Assembly: GCA_040220455.1 (NCBI GenBank) | Contig: JAVJUS010000112.1 | Span: forward strand, 12,895 to 76,894 | Source of the DNA: JAVJUS01 sp040220455 | GTDB lineage: Bacteria > Pseudomonadota > Alphaproteobacteria > DSM-16000 > Inquilinaceae | Length of the DNA: 64,000 bases | Reading direction: 5' to 3' | Shown: positions 52,065-61,611 of the stretch, one piece after another | Layout of the letters: each line of letters starts with the position of its first letter | How positions within the stretch are numbered: position 1 is the stretch's first letter | Position numbers and translations under genes: made by a program | The notes under the pieces: generated by a model | Told to the model about the DNA's origin: nothing | Databases searched by the model: none | Seen by the model: the letters and a program-made list of their open reading frames with translations, nothing else

Positions 52065-53045
52065 ATGACCATCCTCGTCACCGGCGCGGCCGGCTTCATC
52101 GGCTTTCACACGTCCCGGGCCCTCCTGGCCGCCGGCCGGCCGGTGCTGGGGGTCGACAATATCAACGACTACTACGACCCGGCGCTCAAGCGCGCGCGCC
52201 TCGACATCCTGGAGCGCGAGCCCGGATTCGCGTTCGAGCGGCTGGACGTCGCCGACCGGGAATGCATCCTCGCCCTGCCCGCGCGCTATCCGGACGTCAC
52301 CGGCATCGTCCACCTGGCCGCCCAGGCGGGCGTGCGGCACTCGCTCAAGGACCCCTATACCTACGTCACCTCGAACCTGATGGGTCAGGTCGTCATGTTC
52401 GAGGCGGCGCGCCTCTGGCCGGCGCTGACGCATCTCGTCTACGCCAGCTCGTCCTCGGTCTATGGCGGCAACACGAAGCTGCCCTTCGCCGTGGAGGATC
52501 CGGTCGACCTGCCCGTTTCCCTCTACGCCGCGAGCAAGCGCTCGGACGAGCTGATCGCCCGGACCTACGCCCACCTCTACCGCGTGCCGGCGACGGGCCT
52601 GCGGTTTTTCACCGTCTACGGGCCCTGGGGCCGGCCGGACATGGCGGCCTTCATCTTCACCGACGCGATCCTTGCGGGGCGGCCGATCACCGTCTTCAAC
52701 CACGGCCGGATGAAGCGCGACTTCACTTTCGTCGACGACATCGTCGCCGGGGTGATCGCCGCTCTCGACCGGCCGCCCGGCCCGGACGCCGGCGGCGCGC
52801 CGCACGCGCTCTACAATCTGGGCAACAACCGGCCCGAGGAACTGACGACCTTCATCGGCGTTCTAGAAGAGGCGCTGGGCCGCAAGGCGGAGCTCGACCT
52901 GCAGCCGATCCAGCCGGGCGACGTGGAGGCGACCTACGCGGATATCGAGGCCTCGACGCGCGACCTCGGATTCGTTCCCGCCACGCCGATCGAGCAGGGC
53001 ATTCCCCGCTTCGTGGCATGGTACCGTGAGTACCACGGCGTCTGA
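52065..53045 (+). CDS. NAD-dependent nucleotide-sugar epimerase (UDP-glucuronate 4-epimerase-like)
   Basis: A 326-residue extended SDR. Its cofactor motif is VTGAAGFIGFHTSRALL, followed by GVDNINDYYDPALKRARL, LAAQAGVRHSLKDPYTYV, the Ser in YASSSSVYGGN, and the catalytic YAASKRSDE. The segment FFTVYGPWGRPDMA, GRMKRDFTFVDDIV and the closing LGFVPATPIEQGIPRFVAWYREY match UDP-glucuronate/UDP-N-acetylglucosamine-type 4-epimerases (WbpP/LspL group). It probably supplies UDP-galacturonate or a similar sugar for surface glycans. The ATG at 52065 begins the nucleotide-binding strand directly. Confidence 0.9.
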   Translation: MTILVTGAAGFIGFHTSRALLAAGRPVLGVDNINDYYDPALKRARLDILEREPGFAFERLDVADRECILALPARYPDVTGIVHLAAQAGVRHSLKDPYTYVTSNLMGQVVMFEAARLWPALTHLVYASSSSVYGGNTKLPFAVEDPVDLPVSLYAASKRSDELIARTYAHLYRVPATGLRFFTVYGPWGRPDMAAFIFTDAILAGRPITVFNHGRMKRDFTFVDDIVAGVIAALDRPPGPDAGGAPHALYNLGNNRPEELTTFIGVLEEALGRKAELDLQPIQPGDVEATYADIEASTRDLGFVPATPIEQGIPRFVAWYREYHGV

Positions 53046-53252
53046 GTGTGGTTTTGCCGGCGCGTTGCCGGCCCCGGCCATGCGCGTCGCGACCGTCGGC
53101 CATGCGCCCGATCGCGACGGGTTGCGTTCGCCGGACGTCCGTGCGAATTACACCGCCGACAAACGGCGGGCGGGTCCATATACAGTGGATTGCTGTTAAA
53201 CGGTGATCCCATTCGGTTCCGCCCACCCTGTCCCGTTCAGGAGCGACGACCC

Positions 53253-54050
53253 GTGTCCTCATATCTCGACGCGCTGGAATCCCGCACAATCTACATCCTT
53301 CGCGAGGCCTATGCGCGGATCGAGCCGCTCGGCATGCTGTGGTCGATCGGCAAGGATTCCAATGCCCTGCTGTGGATGGCGCGCAAGGCGTTCTTCGGCC
53401 GCGTGCCCTTCCCGCTCGTCCAGCTCGATACCGGCATGGAGCTGCCGGAGGTCTATGAATTCCGCGACAAGGCGGTGGCCGACTGGGGCCTCGACCTCAG
53501 GGTGGAGACCTGCCCGCCCGAGGACGAAATGGACCCCGACCTGCCGCCGGCGACCCGCGCGGCGACGCGCAAGACGGAGGGGCTGAAGAACGCCCTGCGG
53601 CGCGACGCCTATCGGGGCATCATCGCGGGCATCCGCAGGGACGAGCAGTCGATGCGCGCCAAGGAGCGGGTCTTCAGCCCGCGCAGCCTGGACGGCGCCT
53701 GGGACTTCCGCGACCAGCCGCCGGAGTTCTGGGACCAGTACAAGACCGAGTTCCCCGAAGGCACGCATGTGCGCATCCATCCGCTGCTGCACTGGACCGA
53801 GATCGACATCTGGCGCTACACCAAGCGCGAGGGGATCCCGATCGTGCCGCTCTATCTCGCGCGGAACGGCAAGCGCTACCGCTCGCTGGGGGAGAAGAAC
53901 ATCACCTTCCCGATCGACAGCACGGCGGCGACGATCGACGACATCATCGCCGAGCTGGAGACGACCCGCGCGCCGGAGCGCGCCGGCCGCGCCATGGACC
54001 ACGAGAGCGAGGACAGCTTCGAGCGCCTGCGCGCCACCGGCTACATGTGA
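53253..54050 (+). CDS. cysD: Sulfate adenylyltransferase subunit 2 (CysD/NodP-like)
   Basis: A 265-residue PP-loop ATP pyrophosphatase that makes adenosine 5'-phosphosulfate (APS). The nucleotide loop is WSIGKDSNALLWM, LDTGMELPEVYEFRDK follows, and later blocks are RDEQSMRAKERVFSPR, HPLLHWTEIDIWRYTKRE and the terminal FERLRATGYM, all family features. The GTG start at 53253 has AGGAG nine bases before it; a longer frame from 53046 is unlikely. Because no cysH or sulfite reductase genes are nearby while polysaccharide genes are, its product probably serves sulfation rather than cysteine synthesis (inference). Confidence 0.92.
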   Translation: MSSYLDALESRTIYILREAYARIEPLGMLWSIGKDSNALLWMARKAFFGRVPFPLVQLDTGMELPEVYEFRDKAVADWGLDLRVETCPPEDEMDPDLPPATRAATRKTEGLKNALRRDAYRGIIAGIRRDEQSMRAKERVFSPRSLDGAWDFRDQPPEFWDQYKTEFPEGTHVRIHPLLHWTEIDIWRYTKREGIPIVPLYLARNGKRYRSLGEKNITFPIDSTAATIDDIIAELETTRAPERAGRAMDHESEDSFERLRATGYM

Positions 54051-54141
54051 GCCGCCGCGCCGCCGCCCGTCCCGAACGACCGCGTGCGCGCGACAGCCGA
54101 CCCGGCGACAGGCCGCGCGCACGCCTGAAGGATAGACGACC

Positions 54142-56043
54142 ATGCCCGAGCCCCACGGACAGCCCCGCGCGCCGCTGCGCATCGTCGTGGTCGGCCATGT
54201 CGACCACGGCAAGTCGACGCTGATCGGCCGCCTGCTCTACGACACCGACAGCCTGCCCGAAGGCAAGTTCGAGGAGCTCCAGCGCGTCTCCGAGCGCCGC
54301 GGCATGCCGCTGGAATGGTCCTTCGTGCTCGACGCCTTCCAGGCCGAGCGCGACCAGGCGGTGACCATCGACACCACGCAGATCTGGTTCCGCTCGCGCG
54401 AGCGCGACTACGTCATCATCGACGCCCCGGGTCACCGTGAATTCCTGCGCAACATGGTCAGCGGCGCGGCGAACGCGGAGGCGGCGGTGCTGGTCGTCGA
54501 CGCCGCGGAGGGCGTGCGCGAGCAGACGCGCCGGCACGCCTACCTGCTGCACATGCTGGGGCTGCGCCAGATCCTGGTCGTGGTCAACAAGATGGACGCG
54601 GTCGACCATTCCGACCGCCGCTTCGCCGAGGTCAAGCGCGAGGTCGAGCGCTATCTGGAGGATATCGGGCTGTCGCCCAACGCGGTGATCCCGATCTCCG
54701 CGCGCGAGGGCGACAACCTGGCCCGGCCGTCGTCGCGGATGCTGTGGTACGAGGGCGAGACGGTGGTCGATTCACTGGACCGGTTCCGGCCGCTGGCCGC
54801 GCCGATCGAGCGGCCGCTGCGCTTCCCGGTCCAGGATGTCTACAAGTTCGACGAGCGCCGGATCGTCGCCGGCCGGATCGAGTCGGGCATCCTGCGCGTC
54901 GGCGACGAGATCCTGGTCTCGCCGGCCAACCGCGCGGCCCGGATCAAGTCGATCGAGGCCTGGAATTCGGCCGTCCAGCAGGTAGAGGCGCGCGCCGGCC
55001 AGAGCATCGGCATCACGCTCGAGGACCAGCTCTTCATCGAGCGCGGCGACGTCATCAGCCATATCCAGGACGCCTCGAAGCTCAGCCACGTCTTCCGGAC
55101 GACGCTGTTCTGGCTCGGCACCAAGCCGCTCGAGGTCGGCAACCGCTACACGCTCAAGCTCGCGACCCGCATGACGCCGGTCACGGTGGAGAAGATCGAG
55201 ACCGTCATCGACACCCAGTCGCTCGGCTCGACCACCGGCGAGGCGGTCCAGCGCGACGAGGTCGCGGAAGTCATCCTGCGGGCGCGCGAGACGCTGTCGA
55301 TCGACGAGCACCGCGACAATCCCGCCATGGGGCGTGCCGTGCTGCTCGACCGCTACGACACGGTCGGCGGCGGCGTTGTCGACATGCGGGGCTATCCCGA
55401 CCTGCGCCAGGGCTCGGAAGTGCGCTCGACCAATGTCAGCGCGGTCGAGCACCTGCTGACCACGGAGGCGCGCGCCGCGCGCAACGGCCATGACGGCGCG
55501 GTGGTCTGGCTGACCGGCCTGTCGGGCGCCGGCAAGTCGACGCTCGCCATGCATCTCGAGCGCCGGCTGTTCGACAAGGGCTACCACGTCTACGTGCTCG
55601 ACGGGGACAATGTCCGCCGTGGCCTCAACGCCGATCTCGGCTTCGGCCCCGACGAGCGGGCGGAGAACATCCGCCGCGTCGGCGAGGTGGCGGCCCTGTT
55701 CGCCGATGCGGGCACGATCGTGATCACCTCGTTCATCTCGCCCTATCGCGAGGACCGGAACCGGGCCCGCGCCGCGGCTCCCGGCCGGTTCCACGAGGTC
55801 TACGTCGCCGCCGACCTGGCGGTGTGCGAGACGCGCGACCCCAAGGGCCTCTACCGAAAGGCCCGAGCGGGCGAGATCAAGGACTTCACCGGCATCTCCT
55901 CGCCCTACGAGGAGCCGGACAACGCCGACCTGGTCGTCGACACCAGCCATCAATCGGTGGAATCCTGCGTCGACAGCCTGGTCGCCTATGTCGAGCGGCA
56001 TGTCCGGCTCGAGCGGGCGACCGTCCGGGCCGTAGGCGACTGA
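54142..56043 (+). CDS. cysNC: Bifunctional sulfate adenylyltransferase large subunit / APS kinase (CysN-CysC, NodQ-like)
   Basis: A 633-residue fusion. Residues 1 to about 430 are a translation-factor-type GTPase with G1 GHVDHGKS (residues 18-25), G3 DAPGHREF and G4 NKMDA, and EF-Tu-like beta-barrel domains. From about 450 is an APS kinase with Walker A GLSGAGKS (459-466), DGDNVRRGLNADLGF and ARAGEIKDFTGISSPYE. Together with CysD it makes APS and then PAPS, the sulfate donor. The GTPase sequence (GHVDHGK) differs from classical CysN (GSVDDGK) and belongs to a clade often found in glycan clusters. AAGGA precedes the ATG. Confidence 0.93.
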   Translation: MPEPHGQPRAPLRIVVVGHVDHGKSTLIGRLLYDTDSLPEGKFEELQRVSERRGMPLEWSFVLDAFQAERDQAVTIDTTQIWFRSRERDYVIIDAPGHREFLRNMVSGAANAEAAVLVVDAAEGVREQTRRHAYLLHMLGLRQILVVVNKMDAVDHSDRRFAEVKREVERYLEDIGLSPNAVIPISAREGDNLARPSSRMLWYEGETVVDSLDRFRPLAAPIERPLRFPVQDVYKFDERRIVAGRIESGILRVGDEILVSPANRAARIKSIEAWNSAVQQVEARAGQSIGITLEDQLFIERGDVISHIQDASKLSHVFRTTLFWLGTKPLEVGNRYTLKLATRMTPVTVEKIETVIDTQSLGSTTGEAVQRDEVAEVILRARETLSIDEHRDNPAMGRAVLLDRYDTVGGGVVDMRGYPDLRQGSEVRSTNVSAVEHLLTTEARAARNGHDGAVVWLTGLSGAGKSTLAMHLERRLFDKGYHVYVLDGDNVRRGLNADLGFGPDERAENIRRVGEVAALFADAGTIVITSFISPYREDRNRARAAAPGRFHEVYVAADLAVCETRDPKGLYRKARAGEIKDFTGISSPYEEPDNADLVVDTSHQSVESCVDSLVAYVERHVRLERATVRAVGD

Positions 56044-56116
56044 CCGGCGGAGGCGCGGCGCCTCCCACTTCTCGCACCCGGCCCGCCCGGGTGATCGGCG
56101 GTGATCGGCGACGAGC

Positions 56117-57148
56117 ATGAGCGAGGGTCCCCCCGGCTATCTCCTGCTCGCCCACGCGGCGACGGCCGTGGCGCTCGCCGCCGCGCTGCTGACCCGGGCC
56201 GCGCTCGCCATCGCGCGGCGCCGGGCCTATCTCGCGCATCCGGACGACCGGTCGAGCCACGACGCTCCCACGCCCTACGGCGGCGGGTGGGGCGTGATGC
56301 TGGCGCTGTTGCCGGCGCTCGCGATCCTGGCCGCCACCGCCGGCACCGGTCCGCCGCCGGCGGTGCTGGCCGGCGCGGTGGCCCTGATGGCGATCTCCTG
56401 GCTCGACGACCGGCGGCCGCTCGGCCCCCTGCCCCGCCTCGGCGTCCAGGCCGCCGCGGTCGCCGTCGGGCTGGCGCTGCTGCCGGGCGACGCCGCCGTC
56501 TTCCAGGGATGGCTGCCGCTCTGGGCCGACCGCGCGGTGACGGCGCTCGGCTGGCTGTGGTTCGTCAACCTGTTCAACTTCATGGACGGCATCGACGGTC
56601 TTGCGGGCACCGAGACGGCAAGCCTCGGCCTTGGCGTCGCCGCCGCGCTGGCCGCCAGCGGTGCCGTCGGCCCCGCCGCGCTGGCGCCCGGCCTGCTGAT
56701 GGCCGGCGCGGCGGCCGGCTTCCTGATCTGGAACTGGCACCGCGCACGCATCTTCCTGGGCGATGTCGGCAGCGTGCCGCTGGGCTATCTCGCCGGCTTC
56801 CTGCTGATCGCCCTGGCGATCGAGGGCCATCTGGCCGCCGCCGTCATCCTGCCCGCCTACTACCTGGCCGACGCGACCGTGACCCTGGCCCGGCGGGTCC
56901 TGCGCGGAGAGAAGGTCTGGCGGCCGCATCGGGAGCATTTCTACCAGCGCGCGGCCCGGGCGTTGGGCCGCCACGACGCGGTCGTGCTGCGGATCGCGGC
57001 GCTGAACGGGGCGCTGGTCGCCCTGGCCGTGGCGGCCACCCTGGCGCCCTCGCCCGGTCTCGCGACGCTCGCGGTGGCCGTGGCCTACGCTTTGACCGCC
57101 GGGGTCCTGGTGTCCTCGAGCCGGCTTGCCGCCGGCTCGGCCGGATAG
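56117..57148 (+). CDS. Undecaprenyl-phosphate sugar-1-phosphate transferase (WecA/MraY family)
   Basis: A 343-residue polytopic enzyme with about ten helices. Family motifs are SSHDAPTPYGGGWG near the N-terminus, ISWLDDRRPLGPLPRL (Asp pair), NLFNFMDGIDGLAGTE (metal and nucleotide site), RIFLGDVGSVPLGYLAG, and WRPHREHFYQRA (uridine-binding HxxH region). It initiates polymer assembly by moving a sugar-1-phosphate to undecaprenyl phosphate at the inner membrane. It starts 74 bp after the CysNC gene and is probably co-transcribed with it, supporting a link between sulfation and glycan production. Confidence 0.92.
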   Translation: MSEGPPGYLLLAHAATAVALAAALLTRAALAIARRRAYLAHPDDRSSHDAPTPYGGGWGVMLALLPALAILAATAGTGPPPAVLAGAVALMAISWLDDRRPLGPLPRLGVQAAAVAVGLALLPGDAAVFQGWLPLWADRAVTALGWLWFVNLFNFMDGIDGLAGTETASLGLGVAAALAASGAVGPAALAPGLLMAGAAAGFLIWNWHRARIFLGDVGSVPLGYLAGFLLIALAIEGHLAAAVILPAYYLADATVTLARRVLRGEKVWRPHREHFYQRAARALGRHDAVVLRIAALNGALVALAVAATLAPSPGLATLAVAVAYALTAGVLVSSSRLAAGSAG

Positions 57149-57160
57149 CGCGGCGCCCCG

Positions 57161-57505
57161 TCAGCGAGTCCGGGGCACGCTCTCCCGCAGGGCGCGCTCG
57201 AAGAGCTCCAGGAGTTCCTCGTTCAAGCTCTCGAACGCGACCGCGACGACCCGCTCCTCGGGGTCGACGCGGACGATGCGGCCGGTGATCCGGCAGGGCT
57301 CACGCTTGGGCGACAGGCTGAGACAGCCCGTGACGACATCGTCGCGTTCCAAGGTCAGCGGCTCCGAGCCGTCGCAATCGAAGGCGAAGCCACCCCAGGA
57401 CCAATCACGCGTCCGGCCCGACACGCCGTTCAGGGCGCCGGCGAAGCGCGGCCAGTCGATCCGGTGGAACCGGCGGCGGACATCCTTGCGCGCGAGGCTC
57501 CCCAC
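57161..57505 (-). CDS. Small PilZ-domain protein
   Basis: A 114-residue protein. The arginines of RRRFHR near the N-terminus followed by DWSWGG (matching the D/NxSxxG part) indicate a PilZ domain able to bind cyclic di-GMP, and GRIVRVDPEERVVAVAFE is the typical closing strand region. The start is set at the GTG 57505, because AAGGAGGAGG lies directly upstream; a TTG 23 codons earlier is inferior. It converges on the transferase gene (12-bp gap), which suggests c-di-GMP may tune glycan synthesis (inference). Confidence 0.82.
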   Translation of the reverse strand: MGSLARKDVRRRFHRIDWPRFAGALNGVSGRTRDWSWGGFAFDCDGSEPLTLERDDVVTGCLSLSPKREPCRITGRIVRVDPEERVVAVAFESLNEELLELFERALRESVPRTR

Positions 57506-57732
57506 GGCCCCCTCCTCCTTGCAGCGGCGCTCCGTTCTTCGGAGGCACCATGCATCCCGAAGGAGTACCAGCAAATCGTCCCTAATGGAACATTAACGGG
57601 ATTTCGCGCCCACCGCACTTTCGGGGTATATGTCATTGGAAATCTCAGAAAACCATCCTTCAGGATATATCCTTAATTCCTTGGTTCTACCCGACCGCGA
57701 GCCATCCGATCGCCGAGCCCGCGCCGAGCCCG

Positions 57733-59352
57733 TTATGCCGCCCCACCGCCATAGGTCTCGCGCAGCCGGCTCTTGAGCACCTTGCCCGTGGCGCCGAGGG
57801 GCAGGCTCTCGACGAAGACCACGTCGTCGGGCACCTGCCATTTGGCGACCCGCTCGCCGAGATGAGCGCGGATCGCCTTCTTGTCGGGCTCGGCCCCCGC
57901 CACGGGCACGACGATCAGCAGCGGCCGTTCCTCCCAGCGCGGGTCGGGAACGCCTATGACGGCCGCTTGCTGGACGTCCGGATGGCTCATCGCCAGGTCC
58001 TCGAGGTCGATAGAGCTGATCCACTCGCCACCGGACTTGATCAGGTCCTTCTTGCGGTCGGTGATCTGGACATAGCCGTCGGGGTCGATCGTCGCGACAT
58101 CGCCGGTGGCGAACCAGCCGTCGGCGGTGTGCCCGGGCGAGACGTCCAGCCGGTGATAGCCGGAACACACCCAAGGCCCACGGACCTGCAGTTCGCCGAA
58201 CGCGACGCCGTCCCGGGGCAGCGGCGCGCCGCCCTCGTCGACGATGCGGGCCTCGACGCCGAAGACGGGCCGGCCCTGCTTGACCTGCCGGTCGTAGCGC
58301 GCGCTCGCCTCCGCGTCGAAATCGGCCGGCTTGAGATAGGAGGCGGTGCCCAAGGGCGATGTCTCCGTCATGCCCCAGGCATGGATGAAGGCGATGCCGT
58401 AGGTCTCCTGGAAGGCCTCGATCATCCGCCGCGGCGCGGCCGAGCCGCCGACCACGACGCGCCCGAGCGACGGCACGCGCTCACCGCTCGTGCGCCAGTG
58501 TTCCAGCAGGCCGTGCCAGACCGTCGGCACGCCGGCCGTCACGGTCACGCCCTCCGCGGCCATCAGCTCGGTCAGCGAGGCCCCGTCGAGGCGCGGGCCG
58601 GGCATGACCAGCTTGCCGCCGTTCATCGGCACCGCGTAGGGAAAGCCCCAGGCGAGCACATGGAACTGAGGCACGACGGGCAGCAGGGCGTCGCGCTCGC
58701 CCACCGGCAGCGCGCCCGGCAGGGACAGGCCGTAGGCGTGCAGCACGATCGAGCGGTTGGAGTAGACCACGCCCTTGGGATCGCCCGTCGTTCCGGAGGT
58801 GTAGCACATGGCCGCCGCCGCCCCTTCCTCGAGCGCCGGCCACGCGAACCGGTCGTCCGCGGCCTCGACGATGTCCTCGTAACACAGCGGATCGGGCAGC
58901 GACGTCCCGGGCATGTTCGCCCGGTCGGTCATGACGACCACCCGTTCGACCGTGGTCAGCTTGTCGGCGACCGCCTCGACCAGCTTGACGAAGGTCGCGT
59001 CGACGAACAGCAGCCGGTCGCCCGCGTGATTGACGATCCAGGCGAACTGCTCGGGGTGCAGGCGGGGGTTGAGCGTGTGGCAGACCGCGCCCATACCCGA
59101 GACGCCGAAGTAGAGCTCGAGATGGCGGTGGGTGTTCCAGGCGACCGTCCCTACCCGGTCGCCGCGTCCGATCCCGAGCGCGGTCAGCGCCTTGGCCAGC
59201 CGGCGCGACCGCTGCGCCAGGTCGGCATAGGTATAGCGGTGGACCGGCCCCTCGACAGTGCGGGTCACGACCTCCTGGTCGTGATGGATGGTCGAGGCAT
59301 GCTCCAGGATCGACGAGACCAGGAGCGGCCGCTCCATCATAAGGCCCTGCAT
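57733..59352 (-). CDS. Acyl-CoA synthetase (long/medium-chain fatty acid CoA ligase, AMP-binding)
   Basis: A 539-residue adenylate-forming ligase. The ATP loop is CYTSGTTGDPKGVVYSNRS, with HAWGMTETSPLG (A5), FATGDVATIDPDGYVQITDRKKDLIKSGGEWIS (A7-A8) and the catalytic lysine in LPLGATGKVLKSRLRE (A10). The sequence around RLAKALTALGIGRGDRVGTVAWNTHRHLELYFG is that of the medium-chain AlkK/FadD-like group. It likely activates fatty acids for beta-oxidation. There is a 227-bp AT-rich gap downstream before the PilZ gene. Confidence 0.9.
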   Translation of the reverse strand: MQGLMMERPLLVSSILEHASTIHHDQEVVTRTVEGPVHRYTYADLAQRSRRLAKALTALGIGRGDRVGTVAWNTHRHLELYFGVSGMGAVCHTLNPRLHPEQFAWIVNHAGDRLLFVDATFVKLVEAVADKLTTVERVVVMTDRANMPGTSLPDPLCYEDIVEAADDRFAWPALEEGAAAAMCYTSGTTGDPKGVVYSNRSIVLHAYGLSLPGALPVGERDALLPVVPQFHVLAWGFPYAVPMNGGKLVMPGPRLDGASLTELMAAEGVTVTAGVPTVWHGLLEHWRTSGERVPSLGRVVVGGSAAPRRMIEAFQETYGIAFIHAWGMTETSPLGTASYLKPADFDAEASARYDRQVKQGRPVFGVEARIVDEGGAPLPRDGVAFGELQVRGPWVCSGYHRLDVSPGHTADGWFATGDVATIDPDGYVQITDRKKDLIKSGGEWISSIDLEDLAMSHPDVQQAAVIGVPDPRWEERPLLIVVPVAGAEPDKKAIRAHLGERVAKWQVPDDVVFVESLPLGATGKVLKSRLRETYGGGAA

Positions 59353-59783
59353 CGTGCGCCTCCTCCGCGGTGTCCGCCCTGTCGCTTCCGCCCTGGTCCG
59401 GGCATGTCCCTGTTGCGCGCGACCGTAGCGGCTGACGCGCCGTTGTTCAACGTGCCGTCGATGCCGCCGTCACCCGGCCGCGCAGGCACGGCCGGGAGTG
59501 TTCGCGCGGCGACGATTTGCCGACTATCGAGTCGTTTCCTGTCCCGAGTCGCGCACTCTTGTTGACCGATCTTCTTCTTCTTACCGGCATCGCGAAACTC
59601 GACAAGTGATCGCAAGATATTGTGCCAATGCCTTGACATCGGCGGCAGAATGGCTACCTATGGCGCCGACGACGATCCGCGCGCCGACAGCGATCCGCTC
59701 GCCGATGCCGCGCGACGGGGCTAGCGGGGTCACGGCTCCCGCCCCTCCTCCGTCCCTATCCGTCAACGATCGGCACTGGACCC
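59353..59783. promoter_or_regulatory. 431-bp divergent region upstream of the NAGGN operon
   Basis: A perfect TTGACA lies at 59633-59638, but no good -10 is found 16-18 bp later (only TACCTA or similar), so an activator-dependent promoter is possible. The sequence TCTTCTTCTTCTTACC (around 59570) is a pyrimidine tract. No gene is recognised. It should serve the osmoprotectant operon and perhaps the acyl-CoA ligase gene. Confidence 0.4.
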
Positions 59784-61568
59784 ATGTGCGGCATTTACGG
59801 CGAAATCCGTTTCGACGGTAACGCTGTCGACCCGGCCCCTCTGTCGCGGATGGGCGAGGTGATGCAGCCGCGCGGGCCGGACGGCTCCGGCCTTCTGGTG
59901 CGCGGCCCCATCGCCTTCGGCCATCGGCGGCTGAAGATCATCGATCCGTCGATCTCGGCGGAGCAGCCGATGACCGACCCGGCGCTCGGCCTGACCATCG
60001 TCTTCAACGGCGCGATCTACAACTACCCGGAGCTGCGGCGGGAGCTGGAGGGCGCGGGCTACCGCTTCTTCTCGACCGGCGACACCGAGGTCATCCTCAA
60101 GGCCTGGCATGCCTGGGGGTCGGATGCCGCGCACCGGTTCAACGGTATGTTCGCCTTCGCCGTGTGGGAGCGGGCGAGCGGCCGGGTGACGCTGGTGCGC
60201 GACCGGCTGGGCATCAAGCCGCTTTACCTGTCGGAGCGGCCGGGCGCGCTGCGCTTCGCCTCGTCCCTGCCGGCGCTGGTCTCGGCCGGCGGCGTCGACA
60301 CGGACATCGATCCGGTCGCGCTCAACCACTACATGAGCTTCCATGCCGTGGTGCCGCCGCCGCACACGATCCTGCGCGGCGTGACGAAGCTGCCGCCCGG
60401 CCACATGATGGTCTGCGAACCCGACGGCCGCATGACGCAGACCCGGTATTGGGAGGCCCGCTTCGAGGGCTCGGAGGAGGATCTGCGCCTGGGCGAGGAC
60501 GCCTGGCGGGAGCGCATTCTCGAATCGCTGCGCGCCGCGGTCTCCCGGCGCATGGTCGCCGACGTGCCGGTCGGCGTCCTGCTGTCCGGCGGGCTCGACT
60601 CCAGCCTGATCGTCGGCCTGCTGGCCGAGGCCGGGGTGGAGGACCTCCAGACCTTCTCGATCGGCTTCGAGTCCGTCGGCAACGAGCAGGGCGACGAGTT
60701 CTCCTTCTCCGACCTGATCGCCCGGCACTACGGCACCGACCACCACAAGCTGTTCGTCGATTCCGAGCGGGTCCTGCCGGAGATGCCGAACTGCATCGCG
60801 GCGATGACCGAGCCCATGGTCAGCCACGACGCGATCGGCTTCTTCCTGCTCTCGCAGAAGGTATCCGAGCACGTCACCGTGGTGCAGTCGGGTCAGGGCG
60901 CGGACGAGGTCTTCGGCGGCTATCACTGGTATCCGCCGATGCTGGAGACCGGCGACCCGCTGGCGAGCTACGCCTCGGTCTTCTTCGACCGCGACTACGC
61001 CGAGTACTGCCGCGCCGTCGACCCGCGCTTCCACGACGGCGACCACGCGACGGATTTCGTGCGGCGCCACTTCGACCATCCGGGCGCGCCGCGGCCGGTC
61101 GACAAGGCGCTGCGCATCGACACCTCGGTCATGCTGGTCGACGATCCGGTCAAGCGGGTCGACAACATGACCATGGCGGCGAGCCTGGAGGCCCGGGTGC
61201 CCTTCCTCGACCACGAGTTGGTCGAGCTCGCGGCGCGCTGCCCGGCGGAATACAAGCTGGCCCAGGACGGCAAGGGCATCCTCAAGGACGCCGCGCGCCG
61301 GGTCATCCCGAACGAGGTGATCGACCGGCCAAAGGGCTACTTCCCGGTGCCGGCGCTGAAATATCTCCAGGGACCCTATCTCGACATGGTCCGCGACGCC
61401 GTGACCTCGAAGGCCGCACGGGAGCGCCGGCTGTTCGATCCGGGCTATGTCGACATGCTGCTCGACGATCCGGAGGCGCACATCACGCCCCTGCGCGGAT
61501 CCAAGCTGTGGCAGATCGGATTGTTGGAGATGTGGCTGCAGACACACGTGGACGGCGCCGCCGCCTGA
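59784..61568 (+). CDS. asnO: N-acetylglutaminylglutamine amidotransferase (asparagine synthase-like)
   Basis: A 594-residue class II glutamine amidotransferase with an asparagine-synthase domain. The N-terminal Cys (MCGIYGEIRF) and RLKIIDPS, FNGAIYNYPELR mark the glutaminase half; the ATP pyrophosphatase loop GVLLSGGLDSSLIVGLL is near residue 265; QSGQGADEVFGGYHWYPP and NMTMAASLEARVPFLDHELVELA follow. This belongs to the subfamily that makes the osmoprotectant N-acetylglutaminylglutamine amide; the adjacent ngg gene supports this over true asparagine synthetase. No strong ribosome site is seen before the ATG. Confidence 0.93.
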   Translation: MCGIYGEIRFDGNAVDPAPLSRMGEVMQPRGPDGSGLLVRGPIAFGHRRLKIIDPSISAEQPMTDPALGLTIVFNGAIYNYPELRRELEGAGYRFFSTGDTEVILKAWHAWGSDAAHRFNGMFAFAVWERASGRVTLVRDRLGIKPLYLSERPGALRFASSLPALVSAGGVDTDIDPVALNHYMSFHAVVPPPHTILRGVTKLPPGHMMVCEPDGRMTQTRYWEARFEGSEEDLRLGEDAWRERILESLRAAVSRRMVADVPVGVLLSGGLDSSLIVGLLAEAGVEDLQTFSIGFESVGNEQGDEFSFSDLIARHYGTDHHKLFVDSERVLPEMPNCIAAMTEPMVSHDAIGFFLLSQKVSEHVTVVQSGQGADEVFGGYHWYPPMLETGDPLASYASVFFDRDYAEYCRAVDPRFHDGDHATDFVRRHFDHPGAPRPVDKALRIDTSVMLVDDPVKRVDNMTMAASLEARVPFLDHELVELAARCPAEYKLAQDGKGILKDAARRVIPNEVIDRPKGYFPVPALKYLQGPYLDMVRDAVTSKAARERRLFDPGYVDMLLDDPEAHITPLRGSKLWQIGLLEMWLQTHVDGAAA

Positions 61569-61611
61569 CATCGCGACCGTGACCCCAAGGCTCCCCGGGA
61601 GACCGTGACCC

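Noticed and set aside
57506..57574. TTG start of the PilZ protein at 57574
   Set aside because: The GTG at 57505 is preceded by an almost ideal ribosome site and starts just before the PilZ domain.
57662..57673. AGGATATATCCT palindrome as operator of the PilZ gene
   Set aside because: It is a perfect 12-bp palindrome in an AT-rich gap, but it lies about 160 bp from the start with no promoter pair attached, so there is no adequate support.
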